The notes under the pieces are model-generated. The model searched no databases. It saw only the letters and a list, made by a program, of their open reading frames with translations, and was not told the DNA's origin. This document shows, one piece after another, positions 17,133-25,553 of a stretch of 64,000 nucleotides of DNA. Both the position numbers and the translations under genes were made by a program. Origin of the DNA: Nocardioides halotolerans DSM 19273 (GTDB taxonomy: Bacteria; Actinomycetota; Actinomycetes; Propionibacteriales; Nocardioidaceae); contig NZ_KE383923.1 of assembly GCF_000422805.1 (NCBI RefSeq), positions 133,296-197,295 of the forward strand. The letters are read 5' to 3'. Within the stretch, counting starts at the first letter, position 1. Each line of letters starts with the position of its first letter.

Positions 17133-17831
17133 CGAGACCGGGACGATGGCCGTGCGGCCGTCCCAGGCGCCGTGCTCGGAGAGCGGCCGGAAGCGGTAGG
17201 TCGCGAACTCGTGGTGGAAGTCGCGGCGCTCGCGCTCGGCCATCGCGGCGGCGTGCCGCTGGGGGTCGGCTACGCCGGAGTGGCCGTGCACCATCTCCTC
17301 CATCTCGCGCACCGTGCGCCAGACCGAGAACGTCGAGATCGTGCGCGGTGGCCGGAACGCCGCCAGCGCGAGGGTGGTGCCGGGATGGTCGCGCACCAGC
17401 CGCTCGACCGGCTTGCCCCAGTGCAGGAAGCGCGGCACCTCGGGGATGCGCATCCGGGCGAGCGTTACCGCCACGACCGGCTCCTCCCGGTCCCAGGTGC
17501 CGGCGCGCACCGGCAGTCCGGGCAGCGCCGCGATCGTCGACCAGCGGCGCAGGAACTCCAGACGCACGTGCCAGCCGTGGGCGAGCCGGCGGCCGAGCGG
17601 GTCGTCGGCCAGGAACCGCTCCAGGGCGTCCTCGTCGCGCCACTGCGCGAAGACGGCCACCCGCCGTAGCTGCAGCCTCGCCGGCGAGAGCGTGGGCGCC
17701 CCGAGCCGCATCAGCGCCAGGCACTCGGCGTGGTCGAGGCCGGGCACGGTCGCGGACGACGGCTGGCGCAGCAGCGCCCGGGCGCCCACCGCACGCGGCA
17801 CCTCGGCGAGGTGGAAGGAGTGGAGAGTCAT
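17127..17831 (-). CDS. Spheroidene monooxygenase (CrtA)-like protein
   Basis: The 234-residue protein matches the CrtA-like heme/ABM-fold family in layout: an N-terminal H-L-A-E-V-P segment, W-H-V-R-L-E-F near the middle, V-A-V-T-L-A-R-M-R-I-P and T-I-S-T-F-S-V-W-R later. A C-terminal R-D-F-H-H-E-F-A-T-Y-R-F segment follows. True CrtA hydroxylates carotenoids in purple bacteria, but no carotenoid gene is visible here, so the substrate is unknown. The ATG at 17831 overlaps the stop of the upstream gene (ATGA), making a coupled pair. The stop codon lies in the terminator hairpin. Confidence 0.68.
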   Translation of the reverse strand: MTLHSFHLAEVPRAVGARALLRQPSSATVPGLDHAECLALMRLGAPTLSPARLQLRRVAVFAQWRDEDALERFLADDPLGRRLAHGWHVRLEFLRRWSTIAALPGLPVRAGTWDREEPVVAVTLARMRIPEVPRFLHWGKPVERLVRDHPGTTLALAAFRPPRTISTFSVWRTVREMEEMVHGHSGVADPQRHAAAMAERERRDFHHEFATYRFRPLSEHGAWDGRTAIVPVSG

Positions 17832-18670
17832 GCGGCGCGCTCCAGCTTGTAGTGGAGCCGGACCGCCCACGCGCCCCAGAGCCGGAGCTCGTGGTCGGTG
17901 CGCAGCACCCCGTGCGGGTCGACGTACATCCGGAAGGTCTCGTGCAGCGGGACCCGCGCCGCGTGGTCGCGCCCGCCGTCCCGGACGACGACGTACGCGC
18001 CGTCCTGCCCGAACCGGCCGCTCGGCGACTCCAGCACGAGCCCGCCGTCGTCGACGAGAGAGGGGCGCAGGAACACCTGGACGTTGCCCGACTCGAGCGG
18101 GAACGCCGCGTGCACGCTCGGCCTGTCGGCGCCGGGGAGGGTCCGGGCCGAGTAGCTGCCGCTGAACACGCGCCTCCCGCTGCCGCGCAGCGTGCGCATC
18201 CAGGCGGCAGCGAGCTGGGCGCCGTCGCCATCGCGGATCGGCGTGACCCGGCTGTCCATGCCGTGCGCCACGTCGAGCGGCCGCATCGGCAGCGCGAGCT
18301 GCTCGACCCGGCGCCCGAAGAGCCGCGCCACCAGCTCCCCTCCCGGCCAGAACACCGGCGACCAGCCCGTCCACACCTCCATCTGCCAGGCGGCGGTGTG
18401 CTCGTAGAAGTCCCGGATCTCCGGCCGCAGCCCACCGGCGTCGAACCCCGAGCCGTCGAGCAGGCCCATCGACTCGAGCAGCCCGGCCCGCGGGTCGTCC
18501 TGCGCCAGGACGCCGCCGTGTCGCGCCGCTTCGGCCTCCAGCCACTCGTCGGTGACCTCCGGCGACCGGCTCATCGGCGCGTCGAGCCACGCCTCCGCCC
18601 CGCCGAGGTCGACCTCCCGGCCGGCGAGCCGCCAGAACTTCCGTGACCCGAGGTCGAGGAGGTGCGGCAC
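17828..18670 (-). CDS. Hypothetical protein coupled to CrtA-like monooxygenase
   Basis: I do not recognise this 280-residue protein. It is soluble, with no signal peptide or membrane segment. An acidic N-terminal third is followed by aromatic-rich segments (W-Q-M-E-V-W-T-G-W-S-P-V-F-W-P). A beta-rich C-terminal half contains F-S-G-S-Y-S and H-Y-K-L-E. GTG 18670 is chosen as the start of the conserved-looking frame (P-H-L-L-D-L-G); the ribosome-binding site is weak. Overlap with the monooxygenase gene suggests that the two act on the same substrate. Only the existence of the gene is well supported. Confidence 0.6.
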   Translation of the reverse strand: MPHLLDLGSRKFWRLAGREVDLGGAEAWLDAPMSRSPEVTDEWLEAEAARHGGVLAQDDPRAGLLESMGLLDGSGFDAGGLRPEIRDFYEHTAAWQMEVWTGWSPVFWPGGELVARLFGRRVEQLALPMRPLDVAHGMDSRVTPIRDGDGAQLAAAWMRTLRGSGRRVFSGSYSARTLPGADRPSVHAAFPLESGNVQVFLRPSLVDDGGLVLESPSGRFGQDGAYVVVRDGGRDHAARVPLHETFRMYVDPHGVLRTDHELRLWGAWAVRLHYKLERAA

Positions 18671-18756
18671 GCCGTGGAGTCTGGCACGCGACCCGGATCC
18701 GCGGGTCCCCCTGCGGTACGACGCGGGATCCTCCGCTCGCCGCGCCAGACAGATCG

Positions 18757-20754
18757 CTAGACGACCGACAGCGGCAACAGCTGTCGCCCGGTCGGGCCGA
18801 TCTGGATCTCGGTGTTCATCTCCGGGCAGACGCCGCAGTCGTAGCACGGCGTCCAGCGGCAGTCCTCGACCTCGACGTCCGCGGAGCCGTCGGCGACGGC
18901 GAGCGCGTCCTCCCAGTCGGACCAGAGCCAGTCCTTGTCGAGGCCGGAGTCGAGGTGGTCCCACGGGAGCACCTCGTCGTAGTCGCGCTGGCGGGTGGTG
19001 TACCAGTCGAGGTCCACGCCTTCGAGCGCCTGCTCGCAGGCGGCGACCCACCGCTCGTAAGAGAAGTGCTCGCTCCAGCCGTCGAAGCGGCCGCCGTCGC
19101 GCCAGACCTGCTCGATGACCGCACCGACCCGGCGGTCACCGCGCGAGAGCAGTCCCTCGATGATCCCGGGCTTGCCGTCGTGGTAGCGGAAGCCGATCGC
19201 GCGGCCGTACTTCTTGTCGGCCCGGACCACGTCGCGCAGCTTGCGCAGCCGCTCGTCGGTGGTCTCGTGGTCGAGCTGCGCGGCCCACTGGAACGGCGTG
19301 TGCGGCTTGGGCACGAAGCCGCCGATCGAGACCGTGCAGCGGATGTCGTTGCGGCCCGAGACCTCGCGGCCCTTGGCGATCACCTGCTTGGCGAGCTCGG
19401 CGATGGCCAGCACGTCGTCGTCGGTCTCGGTGGGGAGACCGCACATGAAGTAGAGCTTCACCTGCCGCCAGCCGTTGCCGTACGCCGTGGCGACGGTGCG
19501 GATGAGGTCCTCCTCGGTGACCATCTTGTTGATCACCTTGCGCATCCGCTCCGAGCCACCCTCGGGTGCGAACGTGAGGCCTGAGCGCCGGCCGTTGCGC
19601 GAGAACTCGTTGGCGAGGGTGATGTTGAAGGCGTCGACACGGGTCGAGGGCAGCGAGAGCGAGACGTTGGAGCCCTCGTAGCGGTCGGCCAGGCCCTTCG
19701 CCACGTCGCCGATCTCGGTGTGGTCGGCGCTCGACAGCGACAGCAGGCCGACCTCCTCGAAGCCGGTCTGGCGGATGCCGTTCTCGACCATGTCGCCGAT
19801 GGTCTCGATCGACCGCTCGCGCACCGGCCGGGTGATCATGCCCGCCTGACAGAACCGGCAGCCGCGCGTGCAGCCGCGGAAGATCTCGACCGAGAACCGC
19901 TCGTGCACGGTCTCCGCGAGCGGCACCAGCGGCTTGGCGGGATAGGGCCACGCGTCGAGGTCCATCAGCGTGTGCTTGCGGACCCGGAACGGGATACCGG
20001 GGCGGTTGGGCACGACGGCCTCGATGGTGCCATCGGCGGCATAGGCCACGTCGTAGAACCTCGGCACGTAGACCCCGCCGCTCACCGCGAGCCGGCGCAG
20101 CAGCTCGTCGCGGCCACCGAGTCGTCCCTCGGCCTTCCACTCGCGGACCACCTCGGAGATGGCGAGCACGACCTCCTCGCCGTCGCCCAGCACCGCGGCG
20201 TCGATGAAGTCGGCGATGGGCTCGGGGTTGAACGCCGAGTGGCCGCCGGCGAGGACGACCGGGTCGTCCTCGGTGCGGTCGGCGGCGTGGAGCGGGATGC
20301 CGGCCAGGTCGAGCGCGGTGAGCATGTTGGTGTAGCCGAGCTCGGTGGAGAAGCTCAGCCCGAAGACGTCGAAGTCGCGGACCGGCCGGTGCGCGTCGAC
20401 CGTGAACTGCGGGATCGGCCCCTGCGCGTCACCGGCGCGCATCACCTTCTCCATGTCGGGCCACACGGCGTAGGTCCGCTCGGCGACGATCCAGTCGCGC
20501 TCGTTGAGGACCTCGTAGAGGATCTGCACGCCCTGGTTGGGCAGCCCCACCTCGTAGGCGTCGGGGTACATCAGCGCCCACCGGACCGTCTCGCCCGTCC
20601 CGTCGGCGGCCGCGCCGCAGTCCCAGTCCTTCAGCGTCGAGTTGAGCTCACCGCCGACGTACTGGATCGGCTTCGACACCGTCGGGAGCAGCGGCTCGAG
20701 ACGGTCGAAGATGGATCCGGTCAGCGACGCAGGCGCGGTCGCGGTGGCGGGCAT
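18757..20754 (-). CDS. B12-binding-domain radical SAM protein (TIGR03960-type)
   Basis: This 665-residue enzyme has an N-terminal cobalamin-binding-like region (about 45-240). The radical SAM core carries C-T-R-G-C-R-F-C, which binds the 4Fe-4S cluster. A Cys-rich C-terminus (C-R-W-T-P-C-Y-D-C-G-V-C) may hold another metal site. The family is fused to or adjacent to DUF2344 in most Actinobacteria and sits by rne; its product is unknown. Here about 5.7 kb of accessory genes separate it from DUF2344. Confidence 0.9.
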   Translation of the reverse strand: MPATATAPASLTGSIFDRLEPLLPTVSKPIQYVGGELNSTLKDWDCGAAADGTGETVRWALMYPDAYEVGLPNQGVQILYEVLNERDWIVAERTYAVWPDMEKVMRAGDAQGPIPQFTVDAHRPVRDFDVFGLSFSTELGYTNMLTALDLAGIPLHAADRTEDDPVVLAGGHSAFNPEPIADFIDAAVLGDGEEVVLAISEVVREWKAEGRLGGRDELLRRLAVSGGVYVPRFYDVAYAADGTIEAVVPNRPGIPFRVRKHTLMDLDAWPYPAKPLVPLAETVHERFSVEIFRGCTRGCRFCQAGMITRPVRERSIETIGDMVENGIRQTGFEEVGLLSLSSADHTEIGDVAKGLADRYEGSNVSLSLPSTRVDAFNITLANEFSRNGRRSGLTFAPEGGSERMRKVINKMVTEEDLIRTVATAYGNGWRQVKLYFMCGLPTETDDDVLAIAELAKQVIAKGREVSGRNDIRCTVSIGGFVPKPHTPFQWAAQLDHETTDERLRKLRDVVRADKKYGRAIGFRYHDGKPGIIEGLLSRGDRRVGAVIEQVWRDGGRFDGWSEHFSYERWVAACEQALEGVDLDWYTTRQRDYDEVLPWDHLDSGLDKDWLWSDWEDALAVADGSADVEVEDCRWTPCYDCGVCPEMNTEIQIGPTGRQLLPLSVV

Positions 20755-20853
20755 GCAGACACTCCGGGGAACGAGAACGGGTCAGCCCACAAGGGTACGG
20801 CGCTGGTGGGCCGCGCGCCGAATGGCGAGGCGGTCCGCCAGGCGGGGTGAGCC

Positions 20854-20882
20854 CCGACCCGGCCGGTGCCGCTCCGTAGGGT
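20854..20882 (+). promoter_or_regulatory. Candidate leaderless promoter of the antiporter gene
   Basis: A TAGGGT box (20877-20882) ends six bases before the GTG start at 20889, and a weak -35-like CCGACC lies 17 bases upstream. TANNNT boxes six or seven bases before a start codon mark leaderless transcripts in Actinobacteria. No Shine-Dalgarno sequence is present. Confidence 0.45.
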
Positions 20883-20888
20883 CACCGT

Positions 20889-21986
20889 GTGAGCCAAGCG
20901 ACGGGGTCGCCGCCCTGGTGGACCGTCGCCGCGCCCGTGCTCGGGCTGGCCGCGCTGGCGGCGTCCTGGGGTCGCCACCCCTCGGCCCTGGTCGCCGGCG
21001 TGCTCGCGGCGTTCCTCGTGGTCGCGGTGCTGGCCGCCGTGCACCACGCGGAGGTCGTCGCGCACCGCGTCGGCGAGCCGTTCGGGTCGCTGGTTCTCGC
21101 GGTCGCCGTCACCGTCATCGAGGTGGCGCTGATCGTCACGCTCATGGTCGGGGGCTCGGGGAAGGACACGGCCACGCTGGCCCGCGACACGGTGTTCGCC
21201 GCCGTGATGATCAGCGCGAACGGGATCGTCGGGCTCGCCCTTCTCTACGGCGCGCTGCGCCACCACCTGGCGCGGTTCAACCCGGAGGGCACCGGATCGG
21301 CCCTGGCCACGGTGATCACGCTCGCCTCGGTGACGCTGGTGCTGCCGCGGTTCACCACGACGACGCCCGGCCCGGAGTTCTCCCCTGCCCAGCTCGCGTT
21401 CGCCGCGGTGTGCTCCCTGGCTCTCTACGCGCTCTTCGTGTTCACCCAGACGATCCGGCACACGGACTTCTTCCTGCACTCCGGAGCGGGGCACGACGCG
21501 GACGGCGACGGGCACGCCGATCCCCCGTCGACGTCCCGGGCGCTGGCCTCGCTCGCTCTCCTGCTGCTCGCGCTGGTGGCGGTCGTGGGCCTCGCCAAGG
21601 TGGAGTCGCCCTCGATCGAGTCGGGCATCGACGCCCTCGGCTTCCCGGCCGCCTCGGTCGGCGTCGTGATCGCGCTGCTCGTGCTGCTTCCCGAGTCGAT
21701 CGCCGCCGTGCGGGCGGCCGGGCGCGACGACGCGCAGACGTCGTTCAACCTCGCCTACGGCTCCGCCATGGCGTCCATCGGCCTCACGATCCCGACCATC
21801 GCGGTGGCCACGATCTGGCTGGACGACCCGCTCGAGCTGGGGCTCGAGCCGATGCAGATGGTGCTGCTCGCGATCACGGCTGTCGTCTCGGTGCTCACCG
21901 TCGTGCCCGGCCGGGCCAAGCCGCTCAACGGCGGCGTGCACCTCGTGCTGCTGGCGACCTTCGTGTTCCTGTCGCTCAAGCCCTGA
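20889..21986 (+). CDS. Calcium/proton antiporter (ChaA-like)
   Basis: The 365-residue protein has about 11 hydrophobic segments and two related halves of the calcium/cation antiporter superfamily. Each half carries an acidic helix motif: V-T-V-I-E-V-A-L in the first, and L-P-E-S-I in the second. The first half also has G-E-P-F-G-S-L. A His/Asp-rich loop (about 200-212: H-D-A-D-G-D-G-H-A-D) between the halves may sense or bind cation. Family members export calcium or sodium for protons. It is divergent from the radical SAM gene and convergent with pxpA (21-base gap). Confidence 0.85.
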   Translation: MSQATGSPPWWTVAAPVLGLAALAASWGRHPSALVAGVLAAFLVVAVLAAVHHAEVVAHRVGEPFGSLVLAVAVTVIEVALIVTLMVGGSGKDTATLARDTVFAAVMISANGIVGLALLYGALRHHLARFNPEGTGSALATVITLASVTLVLPRFTTTTPGPEFSPAQLAFAAVCSLALYALFVFTQTIRHTDFFLHSGAGHDADGDGHADPPSTSRALASLALLLLALVAVVGLAKVESPSIESGIDALGFPAASVGVVIALLVLLPESIAAVRAAGRDDAQTSFNLAYGSAMASIGLTIPTIAVATIWLDDPLELGLEPMQMVLLAITAVVSVLTVVPGRAKPLNGGVHLVLLATFVFLSLKP

Positions 21987-22007
21987 GCGTTCGCGGCGCG
22001 TGGTGCG

Positions 22008-22781
22008 TCACCGCAGCGGGACCAGCTCGACGCCGGCGTCCTCGAGCGCCGCCCTCGTCGCCCGGGCGATCTCCACCGCGCCGTCGGTGTCGGAGTGCAC
22101 CGTGAGCACGTCGGCCCGCACCTCCACCTCGGTGCCGTCGACGGCGGCGACCCGGCCCTCGGTGACCATCCGGACCGCACGTGCGGCCGCCTCGTCCGGG
22201 TCCGTCAGCAGCGCGCCCGGCTCGCTGCGCGGCTGGAGCAGGCCCCCAGCGGTGTAGCCCCGGTCGACGAACGCCTCGGAGACCATCCGCAGTCCGGCCG
22301 CCTCGCCCAGCCGGTGCACCTCGGTGCCCGCCTGGCAGAGCACGGGCAGCTCGGGGCCGAACCCGAGCGTCGCGTCGACGATCGCCCGGGCGTGCTCGGT
22401 GTCGGTCGCGGAGGCGTTGTAGAGCGCGCCGTGCGCGCGGACGTAGCCCACCCCGCCACCGGCCAGCCGCGCGAACGCCTGGAGCGCCCCGAGCTGGTAG
22501 ACCAGGTCGGCGGTCAGCTCGGAGCTGGGCACGGCGACGTACCGCCGCCCGAACCCGTGCAGGTCGCGATAGCTCACCTGGGCGCCGATCGCGACGCCGT
22601 TCGCCACCGCCTGCTCGCACGTACGCCGCATGATCACCGGGTCGCCGGCGTGGAACCCGCAGGCGACGTTCGCGCTGGTGACGATCCCGAGCAAGGCCTC
22701 GTCGTCCGCGATCCGCCACGGACCGAGCCCCTCTCCGACGTCGGTCGCCAGCGCCACCCGTGCCGCCGCCTGTCCAGCCAC
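22008..22781 (-). CDS. pxpA: 5-oxoprolinase subunit PxpA (LamB/YcsF family)
   Basis: PxpA, with PxpB and PxpC, hydrolyses 5-oxoproline to glutamate using ATP. The 257-residue product has D-V-G-E-G-L-G-P-W, A-N-V-A-C-G-F-H-A-G-D and V-R-A-H-G-A-L-Y-N, the core family motifs. The first motif reads T-D-V-G-E where most members have N-A-D-L/M-G-E. pxpB and pxpC are not in the window. GTG 22781 is preferred; a GATACT box six bases upstream could give a leaderless message. Confidence 0.9.
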   Translation of the reverse strand: MAGQAAARVALATDVGEGLGPWRIADDEALLGIVTSANVACGFHAGDPVIMRRTCEQAVANGVAIGAQVSYRDLHGFGRRYVAVPSSELTADLVYQLGALQAFARLAGGGVGYVRAHGALYNASATDTEHARAIVDATLGFGPELPVLCQAGTEVHRLGEAAGLRMVSEAFVDRGYTAGGLLQPRSEPGALLTDPDEAAARAVRMVTEGRVAAVDGTEVEVRADVLTVHSDTDGAVEIARATRAALEDAGVELVPLR

Positions 22782-22839
22782 GCGTCGAGTATCACGCACG
22801 ACTCTGGCGCGGCGGCCGGTCCTGACGCACACTCCGGGC

Positions 22840-23319
22840 ATGGCGAGCCAGGTGAACCAGGGCCGGCGCGGTGCGCGGATCGAGGGCGACTTCGTCGTCT
22901 TCCTGATCGGCGCCCGGCCGGACACGCTGCACCCGATCCGGTCCTTCCGCGACTACGGCGCGATGCGGGGGATGCCGCACATGCTCGACTACCTCACCGA
23001 GCACCCGGAGAAGGGGCTGCTGGGTTACGAGACCTACGGGCTGTTCATGAACGTGCAGTACTGGCGTTCCTTCGGGCACCTCGAGCGCTTCGCCAAGGAT
23101 GAGTCGGATCCGCACCTGAGCGTGTGGCGTCGCTACTGGAAACGGGTCGGTCGCGACCCGCGCTCGGGCATCTGGCACGAGACCTTCCTCGTCCGCGCCG
23201 GTGAGTACGAAGCGGTCTACGGCAACATGCCACCCCACGGCCTCGGCCGCGCGAGCGAGGTGGTGCCGATCGGCGCGGACTCCTCCGCCCGCGGGCGCCT
23301 CAAGCGCCTCGCTCGCTGA
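22840..23319 (+). CDS. DUF4188 family monooxygenase-like protein
   Basis: The 159-residue protein fits the DUF4188 family, an ABM/ferredoxin-like fold annotated as monooxygenase-related with no proven reaction. Features are the early R-I-E-G-D-F-V-V-F-L-I-G, the W-R-S-F-G-H-L-E-R-F-A segment, W-H-E-T-F-L-V and Y-G-N-M-P-P-H-G-L. Start ATG 22840 is supported by the family N-terminus. It is divergent from pxpA across 58 bases. Confidence 0.8.
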   Translation: MASQVNQGRRGARIEGDFVVFLIGARPDTLHPIRSFRDYGAMRGMPHMLDYLTEHPEKGLLGYETYGLFMNVQYWRSFGHLERFAKDESDPHLSVWRRYWKRVGRDPRSGIWHETFLVRAGEYEAVYGNMPPHGLGRASEVVPIGADSSARGRLKRLAR

Positions 23320-23564
23320 CCCGGGTCCGCGCCGAGGCGCTGGTGGGGACCGCGACAGCTCACTCACCTCACGGCAGGATTGCTGCCGCGATCCCCCGGA
23401 GTCACGAATCCCCCGAAACGCAACCCCCGAGACGCGTGCGCGATGTGTGCGCACCCATCACCAAAGCGGTGACCGGCCCCGCGCGCCCGGATCCTTCCCC
23501 CAACAGGTGAATTCGTGGTCGCCGCTCTCCTCAACCACCGACCGGACCGCAGCGAAGGCACCCG

Positions 23565-23693
23565 CTGGACCACCGCTGGTCGAGCCTGTCGAGACCACCG
23601 CAGCGAAGGCACCCGAGCCAAGCGACCCCCACGCAGGCCGCGGCCATCTCGACAAGCTCGACGAGCGGTCGTCCAGTCCCAGCGCGGGCTTCA
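23565..23693. repeat. 129-bp foldback repeat, copy 1
   Basis: This unit repeats at 23767-23895 with a few substitutions and no gaps. Each unit is itself a hairpin: about 36 bases at the left end (CTGGACCACCGCTGGTCGAG...) are the imperfect reverse complement of CGGCCATCTCGAC...GTCCAG near the right end. The core GGTCTCGACAGGCTCGACC is a dispersed repeat type common in Nocardioides. The surrounding 620-base gap (23320-23939) holds no supported gene. Confidence 0.85.
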
Positions 23694-23766
23694 AGGGGCA
23701 GCGAAGGCACCCAACCGGACCCACCGCTGGTCGAGCCTGTCGAGACCACCGCAGCGAAGGCACCCG

Positions 23767-23895
23767 CTGGACCACCGCTGGTCGAGCCTGTCGAGACCAC
23801 CGCAGCGAAGGCACCCGAGCCGAGCGGGCCCTGCGCTGGCTGCGGCCATCTCGACAAGCTCGATGAGCGGTGGTCCAGTCCCAGCGCGGGCTTCA
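23767..23895. repeat. 129-bp foldback repeat, copy 2
   Basis: This is the second copy of the 129-bp hairpin unit, with terminal arms matching at about 30 of 36 positions. The 73 bases between the copies contain a third, partial left arm (around 23722-23768) with the same CTGGTCGAGCCTGTCGAGACC core and the GCAGCGAAGGCACCC segment, pointing to tandem duplication. Confidence 0.85.
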
Positions 23896-23939
23896 GAGGT
23901 CTCGAGACGGTTGCTGCGCAACCTCCTCCACCGCCGACG

Positions 23940-24377
23940 TCAGCGAGCCTCGGCCTTGGCGAGCAGCGACCGGAGCTGCGAGGCGAGCAGGCGCGAGCCC
24001 GCGACGGGGATGAGCGCGCCGACCAGGCGACCGCGGAGGCCCTTGCCCACGCGGGTCAGCGCGACGTGCACGTCGGTGCCACCGTCGGTGGCCTCGAGCT
24101 CGTAGCGCCAGCCGCTGCCGGTGTCCCAGAGGTTCGAGTCGAGGGTGTCGATCGACACGGTGCCGGCCGCGGCGTCCCAGGAGTAGCGCTCGCGCTCCCA
24201 GCCCATCGAGTTGCCCTCGGTCACCTCCGCCCAGTCCGGGCCGACCTCGTGGACCTCGAAGTGGCTCTCGGAGACGTTCGGCCACCGCTCGGCGCGACCG
24301 GGCCCGAAGTCGGTGAGCAGCGACAGCACGTCGTCCGGCGACAAGGTCGTGTGGACGGTGAACCGTGTCGACACCAT
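23940..24377 (-). CDS. SRPBCC (START/Bet v1-like) family protein
   Basis: The 145-residue protein has the helix-grip pattern: an N-terminal strand and amphipathic helix (P-D-D-V-L-S-L-L-T-D), central strands (E-V-T-E-G-N-S, T-V-S-I-D-T-L) and a long C-terminal helix (S-R-L-L-A-S-Q-L-R-S-L-L). These proteins bind hydrophobic ligands; none is indicated here. It lies nine bases downstream of rodA on the same strand and is followed by the repeat-rich region. Confidence 0.82.
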   Translation of the reverse strand: MVSTRFTVHTTLSPDDVLSLLTDFGPGRAERWPNVSESHFEVHEVGPDWAEVTEGNSMGWERERYSWDAAAGTVSIDTLDSNLWDTGSGWRYELEATDGGTDVHVALTRVGKGLRGRLVGALIPVAGSRLLASQLRSLLAKAEAR

Positions 24378-24386
24378 GGCCGGACG

Positions 24387-25550
24387 CTACCGCCCGACGA
24401 GCACCCGCCGCTCCGCCAGCGGTACGACGTACGACGGCGCCTGCGAGCGCACGTGGATGTTCTGCAGCAGGCCGACGGCGAGCATGCCGGCGAAGAGTGA
24501 CGAGCCGCCGTAGGACACGAACGGCAGGGGCACGCCGGTCACCGGCATGATGCCGAGGCACATGCCGATGTTCTGGAACGCCTGGAAGCCGAACCAGCAG
24601 GCGATGCCGGCGGCAGCGACCCGGCCGAAGACGTCCTCGGCACGTCGCGCGATCACCAGGGCCCGCCAGATGACCAGCGCCAGCAGCGCGATCAGGACGC
24701 CCGCGCCGAGCAGGCCGAGCTCCTCCCCCGCGACCGTGAACACGAAGTCGGTCTGCTGCTCGGGCACGAAGCCGGAGCGGGTCTGCGAGCCGTGGAAGAG
24801 CCCTTGCCCGAACAGTCCGCCATTGCCGATCGCGATCCGCGCCTGCTCGACGTTGTAGCCGGCGCCGCGCGGGTCGAGGTCGGGGTTCACGAAGGCCAGG
24901 AACCGGTCGACCTGGTAGGCCTTGAGCACCCCTCCGGCGAGCGCGAGCGCGGCGACCGACCCCGCGGAGAGCAGCACCAGCACGAGCCAGCGCCGCCGGG
25001 CGCCCGACACGGCGAGGACGCCGAACACCGTGGCCGAGAGCACCAGCATCGTGCCGAGGTCGGGCTGGAGCAGGATCAGCACGGCCGGCACACCGGCGAT
25101 CAGCAGCATGAGCAGCACGTCGACGGTGCCGACCCGGCGCTGCCACCGGGCCGAGGAGCGCTCGGCCAGCACCAGCGCCATGCCGATGACGACCGCGAGC
25201 TTGGCGAGCTCCGAGGGCTGGATCGAGAGCCCGAGCACCCGCAGCCACGAGCGCGACCCGTTGATGGTCGACCCCATCGTCAGCACGAGCACCAGCCCCG
25301 AGACCGAGAGCAGGTAGACGAACGGCGCCACGATCCGCACCCACCGGTGGTCGGCGACGGTGACGCCGAGCATCAGCACCAGCCCGATGACGATGTTGAC
25401 CAGCTGCTTGCGCAGGTAGGCCGTCGAGTCGCCGTCGGTCAGGTCCACGCGGTGGGAGGTGGCCGACCACACCAGCAGCGCCGACAGCGCGACGAGCGCG
25501 AGCACGGCGAGCAGCAGGATCCAGTCGAGCCGGCGCAGCGAGAGGGTCAC
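24387..25550 (-). CDS. rodA: Rod-shape peptidoglycan polymerase RodA (SEDS)
   Basis: RodA polymerises lipid II glycans together with its class B PBP partner during lateral or apical wall growth. The 387-residue protein has about ten hydrophobic segments and SEDS blocks such as Q-P-S-E-L-A-K, L-Q-P-D-L-G-T-M, G-I-M-P-V-T-G-V-P-L-P-F-V-S-Y-G-G-S and E-E-L-G-L. It begins at GTG 25550, four bases after the PBP2 stop, completing the mreBCD-PBP2-rodA operon. Confidence 0.96.
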   Translation of the reverse strand: MTLSLRRLDWILLLAVLALVALSALLVWSATSHRVDLTDGDSTAYLRKQLVNIVIGLVLMLGVTVADHRWVRIVAPFVYLLSVSGLVLVLTMGSTINGSRSWLRVLGLSIQPSELAKLAVVIGMALVLAERSSARWQRRVGTVDVLLMLLIAGVPAVLILLQPDLGTMLVLSATVFGVLAVSGARRRWLVLVLLSAGSVAALALAGGVLKAYQVDRFLAFVNPDLDPRGAGYNVEQARIAIGNGGLFGQGLFHGSQTRSGFVPEQQTDFVFTVAGEELGLLGAGVLIALLALVIWRALVIARRAEDVFGRVAAAGIACWFGFQAFQNIGMCLGIMPVTGVPLPFVSYGGSSLFAGMLAVGLLQNIHVRSQAPSYVVPLAERRVLVGR

Positions 25551-25553
25551 GGG

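Noticed and set aside
17127-17831. Carotenoid biosynthesis cluster
   Set aside because: No crtB, crtI or crtE homologue is in the window; CrtA-like proteins are widespread without carotenoid genes.
23565-23895. CRISPR array or small coding gene
   Set aside because: The spacing sequence is itself repeated and each unit folds back; the open frames in it are repeat translations with stops in all useful frames.
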